Positions 17,995 through 27,625 are shown, counted from the first letter of the stretch. The stretch is DNA of 64,000 nt from Azospirillum brasilense (GCF_005222205.1 NZ_CP032345.1:65001-129000); one strand, 5' to 3'. The notes: generated by a model not told the origin, from the letters alone. Numbers and translations are program-made.

Positions 17995-18984
17995 ATGGAT
18001 TCCCTTGTCACCCCCCTCTTTCTCGATGTCATGGGAAAGCCGGCGTGGGTCTGGCTGACCTTCGTCGGCCTCGTCCTGGCCTTGCTGGCCTTCGACCTCG
18101 GCATTCTCAACCGCCGCGACCGCGAGATCGGCGTGAAGGAAAGCCTTCGCCTCTCGGCCTTCTACATCGCCGTCGCCCTGCTGTTCGGCGGCTGGGTCTG
18201 GTGGTCGATGGGCGACGCCGCGGCCGCCCAGTACTACACGGGCTTCTTCATCGAAAAGAGCCTGTCGCTCGACAACGTGTTCGTCATATCGCTGATCTTC
18301 ACCTACTTCGCGGTCCCGCGGGCCTACCAGCACCGCGTGCTGTTCTGGGGCATCCTGGGCGTGATCGTGATGCGCGGCCTGATGATCGCCGCGGGCGCCG
18401 CCCTGGTCAGCGAGTTCCACTGGGTGCTTTACGTCTTCGGCGCCTTCCTTCTGCTGACCGGCGTGAAGATGCTGTTCGCCGTGGACAAGGAGCCGGACCT
18501 CGCCGACAACCCGGCGCTGCGTTTCCTGAACCGGCATCTGCGCATCACCGACGGCTTCCGCGGCCAGAAATTCTTCGTGCGCGAGGCGGGGCCGGACGGG
18601 CGGACCGCGCTCTACGCCACCCCGCTGTTCCTGGCGCTGATGATGGTCGAGTTCGCCGACCTGATCTTCGCGGTGGACAGCGTGCCGGCGATCTTCGCCA
18701 TCACCACAGACCCCTACATCATCTACACGAGCAACATCTTCGCCATCCTCGGCCTGCGCGCGCTCTACTTCGCGCTGGCGGCGATGGTCCACCGCTTCCG
18801 TTATTTGAAGTACGCGCTGGCGCTGGTGCTGGTCTTCATCGGCGGCAAGATCTTCTACGCGCAGCTCTTCGGCAAGCCGGACCCGCTGGTCTCGCTGGGC
18901 GTGACGCTGACCCTGATCGCGGGCGGCGTGGTCGTCTCGCTTCTCAAGACGCGCGGCGAGGGCAAGCGGCTGCCGGCGGAATGA
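17995..18984 (+). CDS. TerC family integral membrane protein
   Basis: A 329-residue membrane protein of the TerC/Alx family with about nine hydrophobic segments. The conserved acidic membrane motifs are present: LLAFDLGILNRR (about 22-33), IEKSLSLDNVFVISLIFTYF and MMVEFADLIFAVDSVPAIFA. By family it exports manganese or supports metal loading of exported proteins. ATG 17995 is taken as start, since the protein then begins at a hydrophobic helix; a TTG at 17953 in frame is possible. It converges on the HAD gene, leaving six bases between them. Confidence 0.9.
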   Translation: MDSLVTPLFLDVMGKPAWVWLTFVGLVLALLAFDLGILNRRDREIGVKESLRLSAFYIAVALLFGGWVWWSMGDAAAAQYYTGFFIEKSLSLDNVFVISLIFTYFAVPRAYQHRVLFWGILGVIVMRGLMIAAGAALVSEFHWVLYVFGAFLLLTGVKMLFAVDKEPDLADNPALRFLNRHLRITDGFRGQKFFVREAGPDGRTALYATPLFLALMMVEFADLIFAVDSVPAIFAITTDPYIIYTSNIFAILGLRALYFALAAMVHRFRYLKYALALVLVFIGGKIFYAQLFGKPDPLVSLGVTLTLIAGGVVVSLLKTRGEGKRLPAE

Positions 18985-18990
18985 CCCCGG

Positions 18991-19458
18991 TCAGCCGGTG
19001 AAGCCCAGGCGCTTCAGGGCGGCGATGCTCTCCTTCGCGCTGGTGTGGAGGATGAAGTCGCCGCCCGCCTGGGTCCAGGGATCGCGGGCCTTCTCGCGGT
19101 CGTCCACCAGAACCGTGCCCGGCCCGCCGTGGCGGTGCTTGTCGCGGGCCATGCAGGTGATGACCCGCACGTGGGGTCCCAGCATGTGGGCGACCCAGCG
19201 CCGCTTCTGCTCCGGCGCCCAGGAGCCGAGCGGCAGGCCGGTCAGGATGGTCGGCGCGTAAGGCTCGCAGAATTGCCAGAGATCCTGCGCGTCGTGCATG
19301 AAATTCAGCGTGCCGAAGAAGTCCGGGTGGCGCGACAACTCCCGCCACATGACCTTCATCGGGATCTCCTCCGGGCGTTTGCCGGTGACCGCCTTCACGC
19401 CGCGGTCGAAGTCGGCGAGAACGCCATCGAGGTCGAGGAACAGCTTGGGTCTCGGCAT
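18991..19458 (-). CDS. HAD superfamily 5'(3')-deoxyribonucleotidase-like protein
   Basis: A 155-residue HAD hydrolase. Motif I is FLDLDGVLADFD (about 7-18), with Asp9 the likely nucleophile and Asp11 the acid/base. Motif II is in ILTGLPLG and motif III/IV in TVLVDDREKA. The layout matches small bacterial 5'-nucleotidase C-type proteins (NT5C), which dephosphorylate deoxynucleoside monophosphates; the substrate is inferred from the family. A divergent start faces the pyruvyl transferase gene. Confidence 0.82.
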   Translation of the reverse strand: MPRPKLFLDLDGVLADFDRGVKAVTGKRPEEIPMKVMWRELSRHPDFFGTLNFMHDAQDLWQFCEPYAPTILTGLPLGSWAPEQKRRWVAHMLGPHVRVITCMARDKHRHGGPGTVLVDDREKARDPWTQAGGDFILHTSAKESIAALKRLGFTG

Positions 19459-19592
19459 CGTCTTCCTTGGAATTGTCCGTCCAACGCCGGGCGGACGGGA
19501 CCGAAGAATACCGGTTGCACGGAACCTTCGCCAGCCGGTCGGGTTGCACCCGAAGGCATAGGCGCACGGCTTCGGTGCGGCAGGGGGTACGG

Positions 19593-20723
19593 ATGACGGT
19601 CATAGGCATTTCAGGATCTTACGGCGGCCTGAATCTGGGTGATGAGGCGATCCTCACCTCGGCCATCCAGCAGCTCCGCACCACGGTGCCGGGGGTCGAG
19701 GTGGTCGTCTTCTCCCGAAACGCCGCTCATACCCGCGCGAACCACACGGTGGACCGCGTCCTGAATCCGCGGGAAGCCATGAAGGACGAGATCACCCCGG
19801 AGGTCGAGCGGCTCGACCTGCTGCTCCTTGGCGGCGGCGGCATCCTCTATGACAGCGAGGCGCAGACCTACCTGCGCGAGGTCACCATCGCGCAGAGGCT
19901 GGGCGTGCCCACCTACACCTTCGCCATCGGCGTCGGCCCGCTGAGGGACCGGGTGGAGCGCGACGCGGTGCGCGAGGGGCTGGACCGCATGGCCGGCATC
20001 ACCGTCCGCGAGCCGAGCGCCAAGCGGCTGATCGAGGAAATCGGCGTGCAGGTTCCCGTGACGGTCACCGCCGATCCGGCGCTGCTGCTGACGCCGGAGC
20101 CCTTCACCGAGGAGATGCTGGCCGAGGCGGGCATCCCGCGCGGCCGTCCGCTGGTCGGCCTGTCGGTGCGCGAGCAGGGCGCTGCGGCGCCCGAACTCAC
20201 CGACGCGGCCTACCACCAGCTTCTGGCGGAGGCGGCGGACTACATCGTGCAGCGGTTCGGCGCCGACGTGGTGTTCGTGCCGATGGAGCGCGCCGACGTG
20301 CGGGAGGCGCACCGAGTCATGGGCCGTATGGCCGTGTCCGAGCGTGCCCATCTGCTGCAGTACCGCTACACGCCGCGCCAGATCATCGGATTGATGGATC
20401 ATTTCGAGATGGCCGTGGGGATGCGGCTGCATTTCCTGATCTTCGCGGCCATCACCGGCACGCCGCTGATCGCGCTGCCCTACGCCTCCAAGGTGTCGGA
20501 CTTCCTGTCCTCGGTCGGGCTGGAGCCGCGGGCGACCGTGTCCCACACCACCGCCGGGACCTTCCTCGCCGACCTCGACCGCCTGTGGGATCACCGCGCC
20601 GAGCAGAAGGGACTGCTGCGCGACCGGATTCCCGTACTGATGGAGCGCGCCCGTGAAACGGCGCCGCTGGCCCTGCGGACGGTGGCCCCGCACGCCGAAC
20701 CGGCGGTGGAACCGGCGGAATGA
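19593..20723 (+). CDS. Polysaccharide pyruvyl transferase family protein
   Basis: A 376-residue protein of the CsaB-like pyruvyl transferase family. Signatures are SYGGLNLGDEAIL (about 9-21), LDLLLLGGGGILYDSE (about 75-90), the FAIGVGPL strand, and the GMRLHFLIFAAITGTPLIAL segment near 285-305. Relatives move pyruvate from phosphoenolpyruvate onto cell wall or capsule sugars. The ATG at 19593 is chosen because homology begins at MTVIGISGSYGG; an upstream in-frame extension to 19467 has no such support. It precedes a flavoprotein gene by 30 bases, probably in one operon. Confidence 0.85.
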   Translation: MTVIGISGSYGGLNLGDEAILTSAIQQLRTTVPGVEVVVFSRNAAHTRANHTVDRVLNPREAMKDEITPEVERLDLLLLGGGGILYDSEAQTYLREVTIAQRLGVPTYTFAIGVGPLRDRVERDAVREGLDRMAGITVREPSAKRLIEEIGVQVPVTVTADPALLLTPEPFTEEMLAEAGIPRGRPLVGLSVREQGAAAPELTDAAYHQLLAEAADYIVQRFGADVVFVPMERADVREAHRVMGRMAVSERAHLLQYRYTPRQIIGLMDHFEMAVGMRLHFLIFAAITGTPLIALPYASKVSDFLSSVGLEPRATVSHTTAGTFLADLDRLWDHRAEQKGLLRDRIPVLMERARETAPLALRTVAPHAEPAVEPAE

Positions 20724-20753
20724 TGGCCGGCGGAATGACGAAAGGAGCCAGTC

Positions 20754-22178
20754 TTGCCCGTTCTGCCCTGTCCCCCGAACCCTGAATCGGTCACGCTGCC
20801 GCCGCGCCGCGCCATGAAGGTGGCTCGCTGCCACGTCCTTGTCGTCGGCGGCGGCCCCGCCGGCATGGGGGCAGCCATCGGCGCCGCCCAGTCGGGGGCC
20901 GAGACGATCCTGGTGGAGCGCTACGGCTTCCTCGGCGGCAACGCCACGGCGGCGCTCGTCATGCCCTGGATGAGCTTCTACACCCAGCGCGGTTCGGTGG
21001 CCGTCGTCGACAACACGCGCCTGATGCCGCAGGACCACGGCCCCGGCGAGCCGGTGGTGGGTGGCGCGCTTGCCGTCTTCCTGGGGCGCCTCTACACCAA
21101 CCAGGGTGCCATCCCGCCCTCGCCGGACACCGGCTTCACCGTTCCCTTCGATCCCGAGGTGCTCAAGGTCACCGCGCAGCAGATCCTCGACGAGGCCGGG
21201 GTGAAGGTGCTGCTGCACGCCTTCGCGTCCACCGTCCTCGGCGAACCGGGCAAGCCCGACGCCGTGGTGTTCGAGACGAAGTCCGGCCCGGTGGTCATCG
21301 AGGCCGACGTGATCGTGGATTGCACCGGCGACGGCGACATCGCGGCGCTGGCCGGCTGCGACTACGAGGTCGGGCGGGAGGAGGACGGGCTGACCCAGCC
21401 CATGACGCTGATGTTCCGCATGGTCGGCTTCGACCACGACGCCTTCAATGGCTATGTGCGGGAGCATCCGACGCAATGGCGCGGCGTGCACGGGCTGTGG
21501 GACCTCGTCTCCAAGGCCACCGCCAACGGCGACCTCGATCTGGCGCGCGAGGACATCCTGTTCTTCGCCACCACCCACCCCGGTGAAATCGCCCTGAACT
21601 GCACGCGGGTCACCGGCGCGCTGGGCACCAACGTCTTCGACCTGACCCGCGCGGAGTGGGAGAGCCACCGGCAGGCCGCGCAGATCGCCGGTTTCCTGCG
21701 CAAGTACGCTCCCGGCTTCGCCGATGCCTACACCTGCCAGACCGGCACCGGAATCGGCATCCGCGAGACGCGGCGCATCGTCGGCGACTACGCCATGACC
21801 GCGGACGACGTGCTGGGCGCGGCCAAGTTCAAGGACGCCATCGCCCGCGGCACCTACCCGGTGGACATCCACAGCCCGACGGGCCGCGGCACGGTGCTGA
21901 AGCGTGTGCCTTCCGGCGAATGGTACGAGGTGCCGATGCGCGCCCTGCTGCCCAAGGGGACGGAGAAGCTGCTGGTGGCGGGCCGTTGCATTTCCGGCAG
22001 CCACGAGGCCCACTCCTCCTACCGGGTCACGCCCACCTGCATGGCGACGGGGCAGGCGGCCGGGGTCTGCGCCTCGATGGCGGCGCGGCGCGGCGAGCGC
22101 ACCCGCGACATCCCGGTCGGCGCCATCCAGCGTGAACTGCTGCGCCAGGGCGCCCTGCTGCGCGAGCCTGAGGCGTAG
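20754..22178 (+). CDS. FAD-dependent oxidoreductase
   Basis: A 474-residue flavoprotein. The FAD Rossmann motif VLVVGGGPAGMGAAIGAA lies at about residues 28-45, then LVERYGFLGGNATAALVMPW, which is typical of the FAD_oxidored (PF12831-like) family. IVDCTGDGDIAALAG and LLVAGRCISGSHEAHSSYRV complete the FAD site. A TTG at 20754 is preferred as start because AAAGGAGCC sits six bases before it; ATG 20814 has no such site. The substrate is unknown. Its coupling to a pyruvyl-transferase-like gene suggests a shared pathway. Confidence 0.82.
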   Translation: MPVLPCPPNPESVTLPPRRAMKVARCHVLVVGGGPAGMGAAIGAAQSGAETILVERYGFLGGNATAALVMPWMSFYTQRGSVAVVDNTRLMPQDHGPGEPVVGGALAVFLGRLYTNQGAIPPSPDTGFTVPFDPEVLKVTAQQILDEAGVKVLLHAFASTVLGEPGKPDAVVFETKSGPVVIEADVIVDCTGDGDIAALAGCDYEVGREEDGLTQPMTLMFRMVGFDHDAFNGYVREHPTQWRGVHGLWDLVSKATANGDLDLAREDILFFATTHPGEIALNCTRVTGALGTNVFDLTRAEWESHRQAAQIAGFLRKYAPGFADAYTCQTGTGIGIRETRRIVGDYAMTADDVLGAAKFKDAIARGTYPVDIHSPTGRGTVLKRVPSGEWYEVPMRALLPKGTEKLLVAGRCISGSHEAHSSYRVTPTCMATGQAAGVCASMAARRGERTRDIPVGAIQRELLRQGALLREPEA

Positions 22179-22193
22179 GCCCGCGAGGCGAGG

Positions 22194-23534
22194 TCAGCGC
22201 ATCGCGAAGAGTTCCTGGTGAAAGCGTTGCTCCACCGGCAGGCCATGGGCTGCGAAGTCGTGCCGCAGCGCCTGCCCGAAGCCGATCGGGCCGCAGAACC
22301 AGACGCTGGCGTCACGCCAGTCCGGCACCAGGGTACGGATGCGCTGGCCGTCCAAGCGGCCGTCGCGGCTGTCGACCAGGACATGGAGGCGAACCCCCGC
22401 CGCCGCAGCGTCGGCGGTGAGCTTCGCGATCGCGTCCCCGTCGTACTCGCTGGTGGTGTGGAAGAAGTCGACGGTTTGCCGTGGCCGTTCAGCATTTTCC
22501 GCAAGGAACTTCATGCGGGCGATGAACGGCGTCACGCCGATGCCGCCGCCCACCCAGATCTGGTGCGGGCAGGAATCGTCGAAGGTGAAGCAGCCGTAGG
22601 GTCCCTCCACCGTCACCGCCTGACCGATCGCCAGCCGTTTGCGCAGCCGCCGGGTGTGGTCGCCCAGTTCCTTGACCACGAAGGTGATCCGGCGCTCGGC
22701 ATCGTTCCAGGCCGAGGCGATGGTGTAGGGATGGGCGCCCTCCGCGCGGTCCGAGGTGGCGAAGGCGAACTGGCCCGCCTTGTGCCCCGGCCAGCCTTGC
22801 GGAACGTCGATCGCGATCTCCAGCGTGCGCACGCCGGGAAAGTAATGGAGCGCGCTGATGGTGCCGGGAACCCGCCGGTCAGCGGCGACCCGGCCGAGCA
22901 GCGCGACAACGGCGGCCCAGGCGCTGGCGGCGAGCAGCGGAGCCATCACCCAGCCGATGGGCGCGCTCCAGTAGGCGAAGTCGGTCAGCACGACGGCGTG
23001 GAAGACCAGCACGAGGTACGCCATCGCCAGCAGGCGGTGCGTTTTGAAGAACAGCCGGTAGGGAAGGCGTTTGAACAGCGCCAGCGCGATCAGCAGCACC
23101 GCCGCGTAGAAGGCCCATTCGCCGAGCCATTCGGCGGTGCCGCGCAGGCCGCGGAGCGACTGTTCGAGGGAGCTGTCGGGGATCGCCCGCGGTCCCCGTT
23201 GCGGCCGGGCCAGCCACCCCCAGCCCACCGCCCATTTCGGCCCCTGGGCCCACAGCCAATGGACGACCGCCGCGACGAGTCCGGCGATGCCCAGCCATTT
23301 GTGCAGGCGGTACATCTTGTCGAGACCGCCGAACCACGCCTCCGGCCAGCGCGGCCGCAGCGCCAGGATGGTCGCCATGCCCATGCAACCAATGGCGACG
23401 ATCCCGCTGTACTGAACCAATGCAGCGCGAAGACCGAAGACGCCGTCCGCCCAAAACACTTCAGGTTCGGCGGCAAGCCATAAAATCGTGAGAAGGGCTA
23501 AAACACCCCATAAGGACAGTTTGATCGCTTTCAT
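22194..23534 (-). CDS. Ferric-reductase-like transmembrane flavoprotein
   Basis: A 446-residue protein. The first 220 residues hold about six membrane helices with paired histidines suited to b-type heme binding (YRLHKWLG, VVHWLW, KTHRLLAMAYLVLVFHAVVL). The C-terminal half is a ferredoxin-reductase module: HPYTIAS binds FAD (about 291-297), GGGIGVTPFIARM and WFCGPIGFG bind NAD(P)H. Relatives reduce ferric iron or make superoxide. The ATG at 23534 has GGAGGATG upstream. It converges on the preceding flavoprotein gene. Confidence 0.87.
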   Translation of the reverse strand: MKAIKLSLWGVLALLTILWLAAEPEVFWADGVFGLRAALVQYSGIVAIGCMGMATILALRPRWPEAWFGGLDKMYRLHKWLGIAGLVAAVVHWLWAQGPKWAVGWGWLARPQRGPRAIPDSSLEQSLRGLRGTAEWLGEWAFYAAVLLIALALFKRLPYRLFFKTHRLLAMAYLVLVFHAVVLTDFAYWSAPIGWVMAPLLAASAWAAVVALLGRVAADRRVPGTISALHYFPGVRTLEIAIDVPQGWPGHKAGQFAFATSDRAEGAHPYTIASAWNDAERRITFVVKELGDHTRRLRKRLAIGQAVTVEGPYGCFTFDDSCPHQIWVGGGIGVTPFIARMKFLAENAERPRQTVDFFHTTSEYDGDAIAKLTADAAAAGVRLHVLVDSRDGRLDGQRIRTLVPDWRDASVWFCGPIGFGQALRHDFAAHGLPVEQRFHQELFAMR

Positions 23535-23678
23535 GGCGACATCCTCCGTGTCGGCCACCGTCAAGGTGCGGATGGAGGGATGTTTCGCGATCGCCTTTCC
23601 GGTGACAAGCCGATCCCGATCATCGCAGCCATTCGAATCGTCGGCCACGGCAACGGCGGGGGATGACGGGGAATTCGG

Positions 23679-24719
23679 TTACTTGCGGATCCAGACCTTG
23701 GTTTCCATGAAGCGGTTGGCGAGGAAGCGGTAGGTCTGCTTCTGCAACTGCTCGATGGCGGTCGACTTCTCCACCGGGGTGGTGTCCCAGGCCTGAAGGA
23801 TGTCCTCCCACTCCAGCAGCCGGGCGCGCAGGTCGTCGCGGATCTTGCGGATGAAGGTCACGGTGGTGTCGAAGGCCTTCAGCGCGCCGAAGATCTCGCC
23901 GGTCTGGGCGTCCGCCTGCTCGAAGATGGCGTCGTAGTCCTTCAGCGGCTTGTTCAGCAGCCCCTGCATGCGCGCGACCTCGTTGCACAAGGTCCGGTCG
24001 GTCCGGTAGAGCTGGGTCAGCCGGGTCAGCTTGCCGCCGATGGCGCGGATGGCGTTGAAGCGATCGCGCAGCGCCTCGATGTAGGACAGCTCCTGCGTCA
24101 GGTCCTCGATGCGGTCGGTCAGGTACTGCTCGTAATTGTCCTTCAGGCCCAGCTTCGCCGCGATGTCCTTGAAGGCGGCCTTGACGCGCTGCTTGGTCTG
24201 AGGATCCTCGACGATCTGTTCCAACTCGTCGGCCTTCACCACGATCATCTCGGTTCCGGAGATCGAGGAGACGAGCTGGACGGTCAGGCGCCCGCGCGCG
24301 ATGGTCCGGTGCTTCTCCTCGACCGACCAGGAGGCCCGGCCGTCCAGCAACTCCCCCGGGATCTGCTCGCCGGGACGGATCTGCTTCACGAAGGCCAGCC
24401 CCTTGGCAACGACGTCCAGCAGCTTGGCGTCGCGGCTGTCCTCCTTGATGTCGAAGGATTCCATCAGCGTGTTGAAGGGCAGGGCGGCCTTCAGATCGCC
24501 CAGCAGGATGTGCAGAACCGGCTGCTTGGCGGACGGGTCGATGCAGAAGAAGGCCCCGGACAGGCTGAACACCTTGTGTTCGAAATCGAAATGCGTGTCC
24601 CGCATCGGCGCAGCCGGAGAGGAATCGGGCGCCGCGGCGTCGGTTGGCGCCGACGCGGCGGGGGGAGCCTCGGCATCGGCTTCCATGCTTCCGGTTTCGG
24701 GATCGGGGACTTCGGACAT
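23679..24719 (-). CDS. Conserved hypothetical protein, helical, 346 residues
   Basis: I do not recognise this protein. The first 40 residues are Ala/Pro/Glu-rich and probably disordered. A compact region follows (FDFEHKVFSLSGAFFCID to LVSSISGTEMIVVKADEL, about 43-175). The rest, about 185-340, is strongly helical with heptad-like spacing (YLTDRIEDLTQELSYIEALR, RLTQLYRTDRTLCNEVARMQ) and is likely coiled coil. There is no signal peptide or membrane segment. It lies 35 bases after the PuuB-like gene in the same direction, so the two may be co-transcribed. Confidence 0.7.
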   Translation of the reverse strand: MSEVPDPETGSMEADAEAPPAASAPTDAAAPDSSPAAPMRDTHFDFEHKVFSLSGAFFCIDPSAKQPVLHILLGDLKAALPFNTLMESFDIKEDSRDAKLLDVVAKGLAFVKQIRPGEQIPGELLDGRASWSVEEKHRTIARGRLTVQLVSSISGTEMIVVKADELEQIVEDPQTKQRVKAAFKDIAAKLGLKDNYEQYLTDRIEDLTQELSYIEALRDRFNAIRAIGGKLTRLTQLYRTDRTLCNEVARMQGLLNKPLKDYDAIFEQADAQTGEIFGALKAFDTTVTFIRKIRDDLRARLLEWEDILQAWDTTPVEKSTAIEQLQKQTYRFLANRFMETKVWIRK

Positions 24720-24754
24720 GGGCGGGAACCGGAAGCGGGAATGGGACGGGCAGG

Positions 24755-26035
24755 TTACAGCAGATCGCGCAGCCGGAACCAGAGCATCGCGAGGACAAGC
24801 GCGGGTGTGCGGAACCGCCGTCCGCCGGGGAAGGGCAGGTGGGGCACGCGGGCGAAGACGTCGAACCGCTCCGCCGTGCCGCGGATCGCCTCGGCCATCA
24901 CCCGCCCGGCCATGCCGGCCAGCGCCACCCCGTGGCCGGAATAGCCGTGGGCGAAACAGGTGGTGGGCGTCAGCCGCCCGACATCGGGCATGCGGTTCAT
25001 GGTGATGGCGACGTGGCCGCCCCAGAAATGATCGACCGCGACGCCGCGAAGCTGCGGGAAGACCGCCAGCATCTTGGACCGCATGGCGATCTTCAGCCCC
25101 GGCGCGTCCAGCCCGGAATAGCTGACGCCGCCGCCGAACAGCAGACGGTGGTCGGCGGAGCGGCGGAAATAGTTCAGCACGAAGTTCATGTCGCTGACCG
25201 CCGCGTTGGTCGGCAGCAGGGCGGAGGCCGTCGCCTCCCCCAGCGGTTCAGTGGCGATCATGTAGGTGGCGACCGGCATCACCTTGGCCGACAGGCGCGG
25301 CGCCAGCGCCCCCAGATAGGCGTTCCCGGCGAGCACGAGGAAGCGCGCCGCCACCCGCCCCTCGGCCGTGGTGGCGCTGGGTTTGTCCCCGGTGTCGATG
25401 GCGGTGACGCGGCTGTCCTCGAAGATGCGGACTCCGGCCCGGACGGCGGCTCTGGCGAGGCCCAGCGCGTAGTTCAGCGGGTGCAGATGGCCGCTTCCGT
25501 CGTCGGCCAGCCCACCGACATAGGCGTCGCTGCACACCACTGCCCGTATCGCCTCACGGTCGAGCATGCGGACCTTGTCGTAGCCGTAGCGGTCGCGCAT
25601 CTCGCGTTCCATCGCCGCCACGTCGTCCATGTGGCGCGGCTTCACCGCCGCGTGGGCGAAGCCCCAGGTGAGGTCGCAGGGAATGGCGTGCTTCGCCACC
25701 CGCTCCGCCAGAAGCGCCTTGGACTCCTCGCCGAGGTCCCACAGCCGCTTGGCATCCTCCGCCCCGACCCAACGCTCGATGGTGCTCATCGACTTGTTGT
25801 AGCCGGTGATGATCTGTCCGCCGTTGCGGCCCGACGCCCCCCAGCCGACGCGGTTGGCCTCCAGCAGGACCACGTCGTAGCCCCGCTCGGCCAGTTCCAG
25901 CGCGGTCATCAGCCCGGTGTAGCCGCCGCCGACCACGCAGACGTCGCAGGACAGCGTTCCTTTCAGCACCGGGTGTCGCGGATGCGGAGTCGCGGTGTCG
26001 GCGTACCACGAGCGGATGTGGGATGATGTCGGCAT
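24755..26035 (-). CDS. puuB: Gamma-glutamylputrescine oxidase-like FAD-dependent oxidoreductase
   Basis: A 426-residue DAO-family flavoprotein. It opens SWYADTATPHPRHPVLKG and CDVCVVGGGYTGLMTALELA (FAD motif, about 30-49), then GWGASGRNGGQI, which is typical of the PuuB/OrdL group. The C-terminal GHGVALAGMAGRVMAEAI closes the FAD site. PuuB oxidises gamma-glutamylputrescine in putrescine breakdown. The gene is divergent to a PuuA-like ligase and next to a putrescine importer, which supports the role. The exact amine substrate is inferred. Confidence 0.85.
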   Translation of the reverse strand: MPTSSHIRSWYADTATPHPRHPVLKGTLSCDVCVVGGGYTGLMTALELAERGYDVVLLEANRVGWGASGRNGGQIITGYNKSMSTIERWVGAEDAKRLWDLGEESKALLAERVAKHAIPCDLTWGFAHAAVKPRHMDDVAAMEREMRDRYGYDKVRMLDREAIRAVVCSDAYVGGLADDGSGHLHPLNYALGLARAAVRAGVRIFEDSRVTAIDTGDKPSATTAEGRVAARFLVLAGNAYLGALAPRLSAKVMPVATYMIATEPLGEATASALLPTNAAVSDMNFVLNYFRRSADHRLLFGGGVSYSGLDAPGLKIAMRSKMLAVFPQLRGVAVDHFWGGHVAITMNRMPDVGRLTPTTCFAHGYSGHGVALAGMAGRVMAEAIRGTAERFDVFARVPHLPFPGGRRFRTPALVLAMLWFRLRDLL

Positions 26036-26200
26036 GACTGCCGAGTTAGGGGAGGGACCCCCGCCCCGTCAATGATTCCAGCGGTCAAATGGGCAGGGTC
26101 TTTGTTCCCCTCTGGCGCGAGGAGGGGGTGCGGGATCATAGTGTGGCGGTCGTTCACAGCAGGGAGGGGCTGCCCACCGTCCGGTGCGGTCCATACGTTC

Positions 26201-27544
26201 ATGGGTTTCATGGAAGACTTCATCAAGAAGAACCGCATCACCGAAGTGGAATGCCTCGTGCCCGACATGTCGGGCATCGCGCGCGGCAAGATCGTGCCCG
26301 CCGAGAAGTTCCTGCGCATCCTGCGCGACCGCGGTCTGCGGCTGCCCGAGGCTATTTTCGTCCAGACCGTCACCGGTGAATATCCCGAAGACGATTCGGT
26401 CACCTCGGATGAGAATTCCGACATCTACATGATCCCCGACGAGCGGACGATCCGCTTCGTCCCCTGGTACGAGGAGCCGACGGCCCAGGTCATCACCGAC
26501 TGCGTCTACGCCGATGGCAGCCCGGTGAACTTCTCGCCCCGCCATGTGCTGAAGCGCGTGCTGTCGCTCTACGAGGAGCGCGGCTGGAAGCCGATGGTGG
26601 CGCCGGAACTGGAGTTCTTCCTCGTCCAGATCAACAAGGACCCCGACTATCCGCTGGTGCCGCCGGTCGGGCGCAACGGGCGCGTGGAGAGCGGACGGCA
26701 GGCCTTCGGCATCGACGCGGTGAACGAGTTCGATCCGATCTTCGAGATGGTTTACGACTTCTGCGAGGCGCAGGACATCGACATCGACACCCTGACCCAC
26801 GAGGCCGGGGCGGCGCAGATCGAGATCAACTTCAACCACGGCGACGCGCTGGAACTGGCCGACCAGGCCTTCCTGTTCAAGCGCACGGCGCGCGAGGCGG
26901 CGCTGCGCCATCAGGTCTACGCGACCTTCATGGCCAAGCCGATGCAGAACGAGCCGGGCAGCGCCATGCACATCCACCAGTCGGTGGTCGACGCGGATTC
27001 CGGGCGCAACCTGTTCTCCGACGCCAGCGGGGCGGACACGCCGCTGTTCATGTCCCACATCGCCGGGCTCCAGAAGTATCTGCCCTACGCGATGCCGCTG
27101 CTGGCACCGAACGTGAACTCCTACCGGCGGCTGGTGCCGAACTCCGACGCGCCGATCAACGTGCATTGGGGCCGCGACAACCGCACCACCGGCCTGCGTG
27201 TCCCCGTCTCGCCCGCCGATTCGCGCCGGGTGGAGAACCGGGTGGCCGGTGCCGACGCGAATCCGTACCTCGCCATCGCCGCGTCGCTGGCCTGCGGCTA
27301 TCTCGGCATGGCCCAGGGGTTGGAGCCGACCGACCCGGTGAAGGGCTCCGCCTACCGGCTGGCCTTCACGCTGCCGCGCCACCAGGGCGATGCCTTGCAG
27401 AAGTTCAACGCCTGCAAGCCGCTGAAGGAGGTGCTTGGCGAGAAGTTCCTCGACGCCGTGACCTGCGTGAAGGAGGCCGAGTATGAGGCCTACCACCGCG
27501 TGATCAGTTCCTGGGAGCGCGAGAATCTTCTGCTGAACGTTTGA
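26201..27544 (+). CDS. puuA: Glutamine synthetase family protein, gamma-glutamylputrescine synthetase-like
   Basis: A 447-residue glutamine synthetase fold enzyme. VAPELEFFLV (about 139-148), HEAGAAQIEINFNHGDAL, GSAMHIHQSV and NRTTGLRVP carry the metal and ATP site residues. The sequence VECLVPDMSGIARGKIVPA at the N-terminus is typical of PuuA-type ligases that join glutamate to putrescine, rather than GlnA. ATG codons at 26201 and 26210 are both possible starts. Divergent puuB and downstream potFGHI support a role in putrescine use. Confidence 0.87.
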   Translation: MGFMEDFIKKNRITEVECLVPDMSGIARGKIVPAEKFLRILRDRGLRLPEAIFVQTVTGEYPEDDSVTSDENSDIYMIPDERTIRFVPWYEEPTAQVITDCVYADGSPVNFSPRHVLKRVLSLYEERGWKPMVAPELEFFLVQINKDPDYPLVPPVGRNGRVESGRQAFGIDAVNEFDPIFEMVYDFCEAQDIDIDTLTHEAGAAQIEINFNHGDALELADQAFLFKRTAREAALRHQVYATFMAKPMQNEPGSAMHIHQSVVDADSGRNLFSDASGADTPLFMSHIAGLQKYLPYAMPLLAPNVNSYRRLVPNSDAPINVHWGRDNRTTGLRVPVSPADSRRVENRVAGADANPYLAIAASLACGYLGMAQGLEPTDPVKGSAYRLAFTLPRHQGDALQKFNACKPLKEVLGEKFLDAVTCVKEAEYEAYHRVISSWERENLLLNV

Positions 27545-27553
27545 GCATTTTTC

Positions 27554-27586
27554 CGCCCCCTTCCGCCGCTGCCGCGGGAGGGGGCG
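27554..27586 (+). terminator. Possible terminator after the PuuA-like gene
   Basis: CGCCCCCT at 27554-27561 pairs with AGGGGGCG at 27579-27586 around a 17-base loop that can pair further. The T tract after it is poor (TTCG), so termination may be partial or need Rho. It separates puuA from potF. Confidence 0.45.
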
Positions 27587-27625
27587 TTCGCGTTCCGCAA
27601 AACCCGCAAAACCACCCGCAAATCG

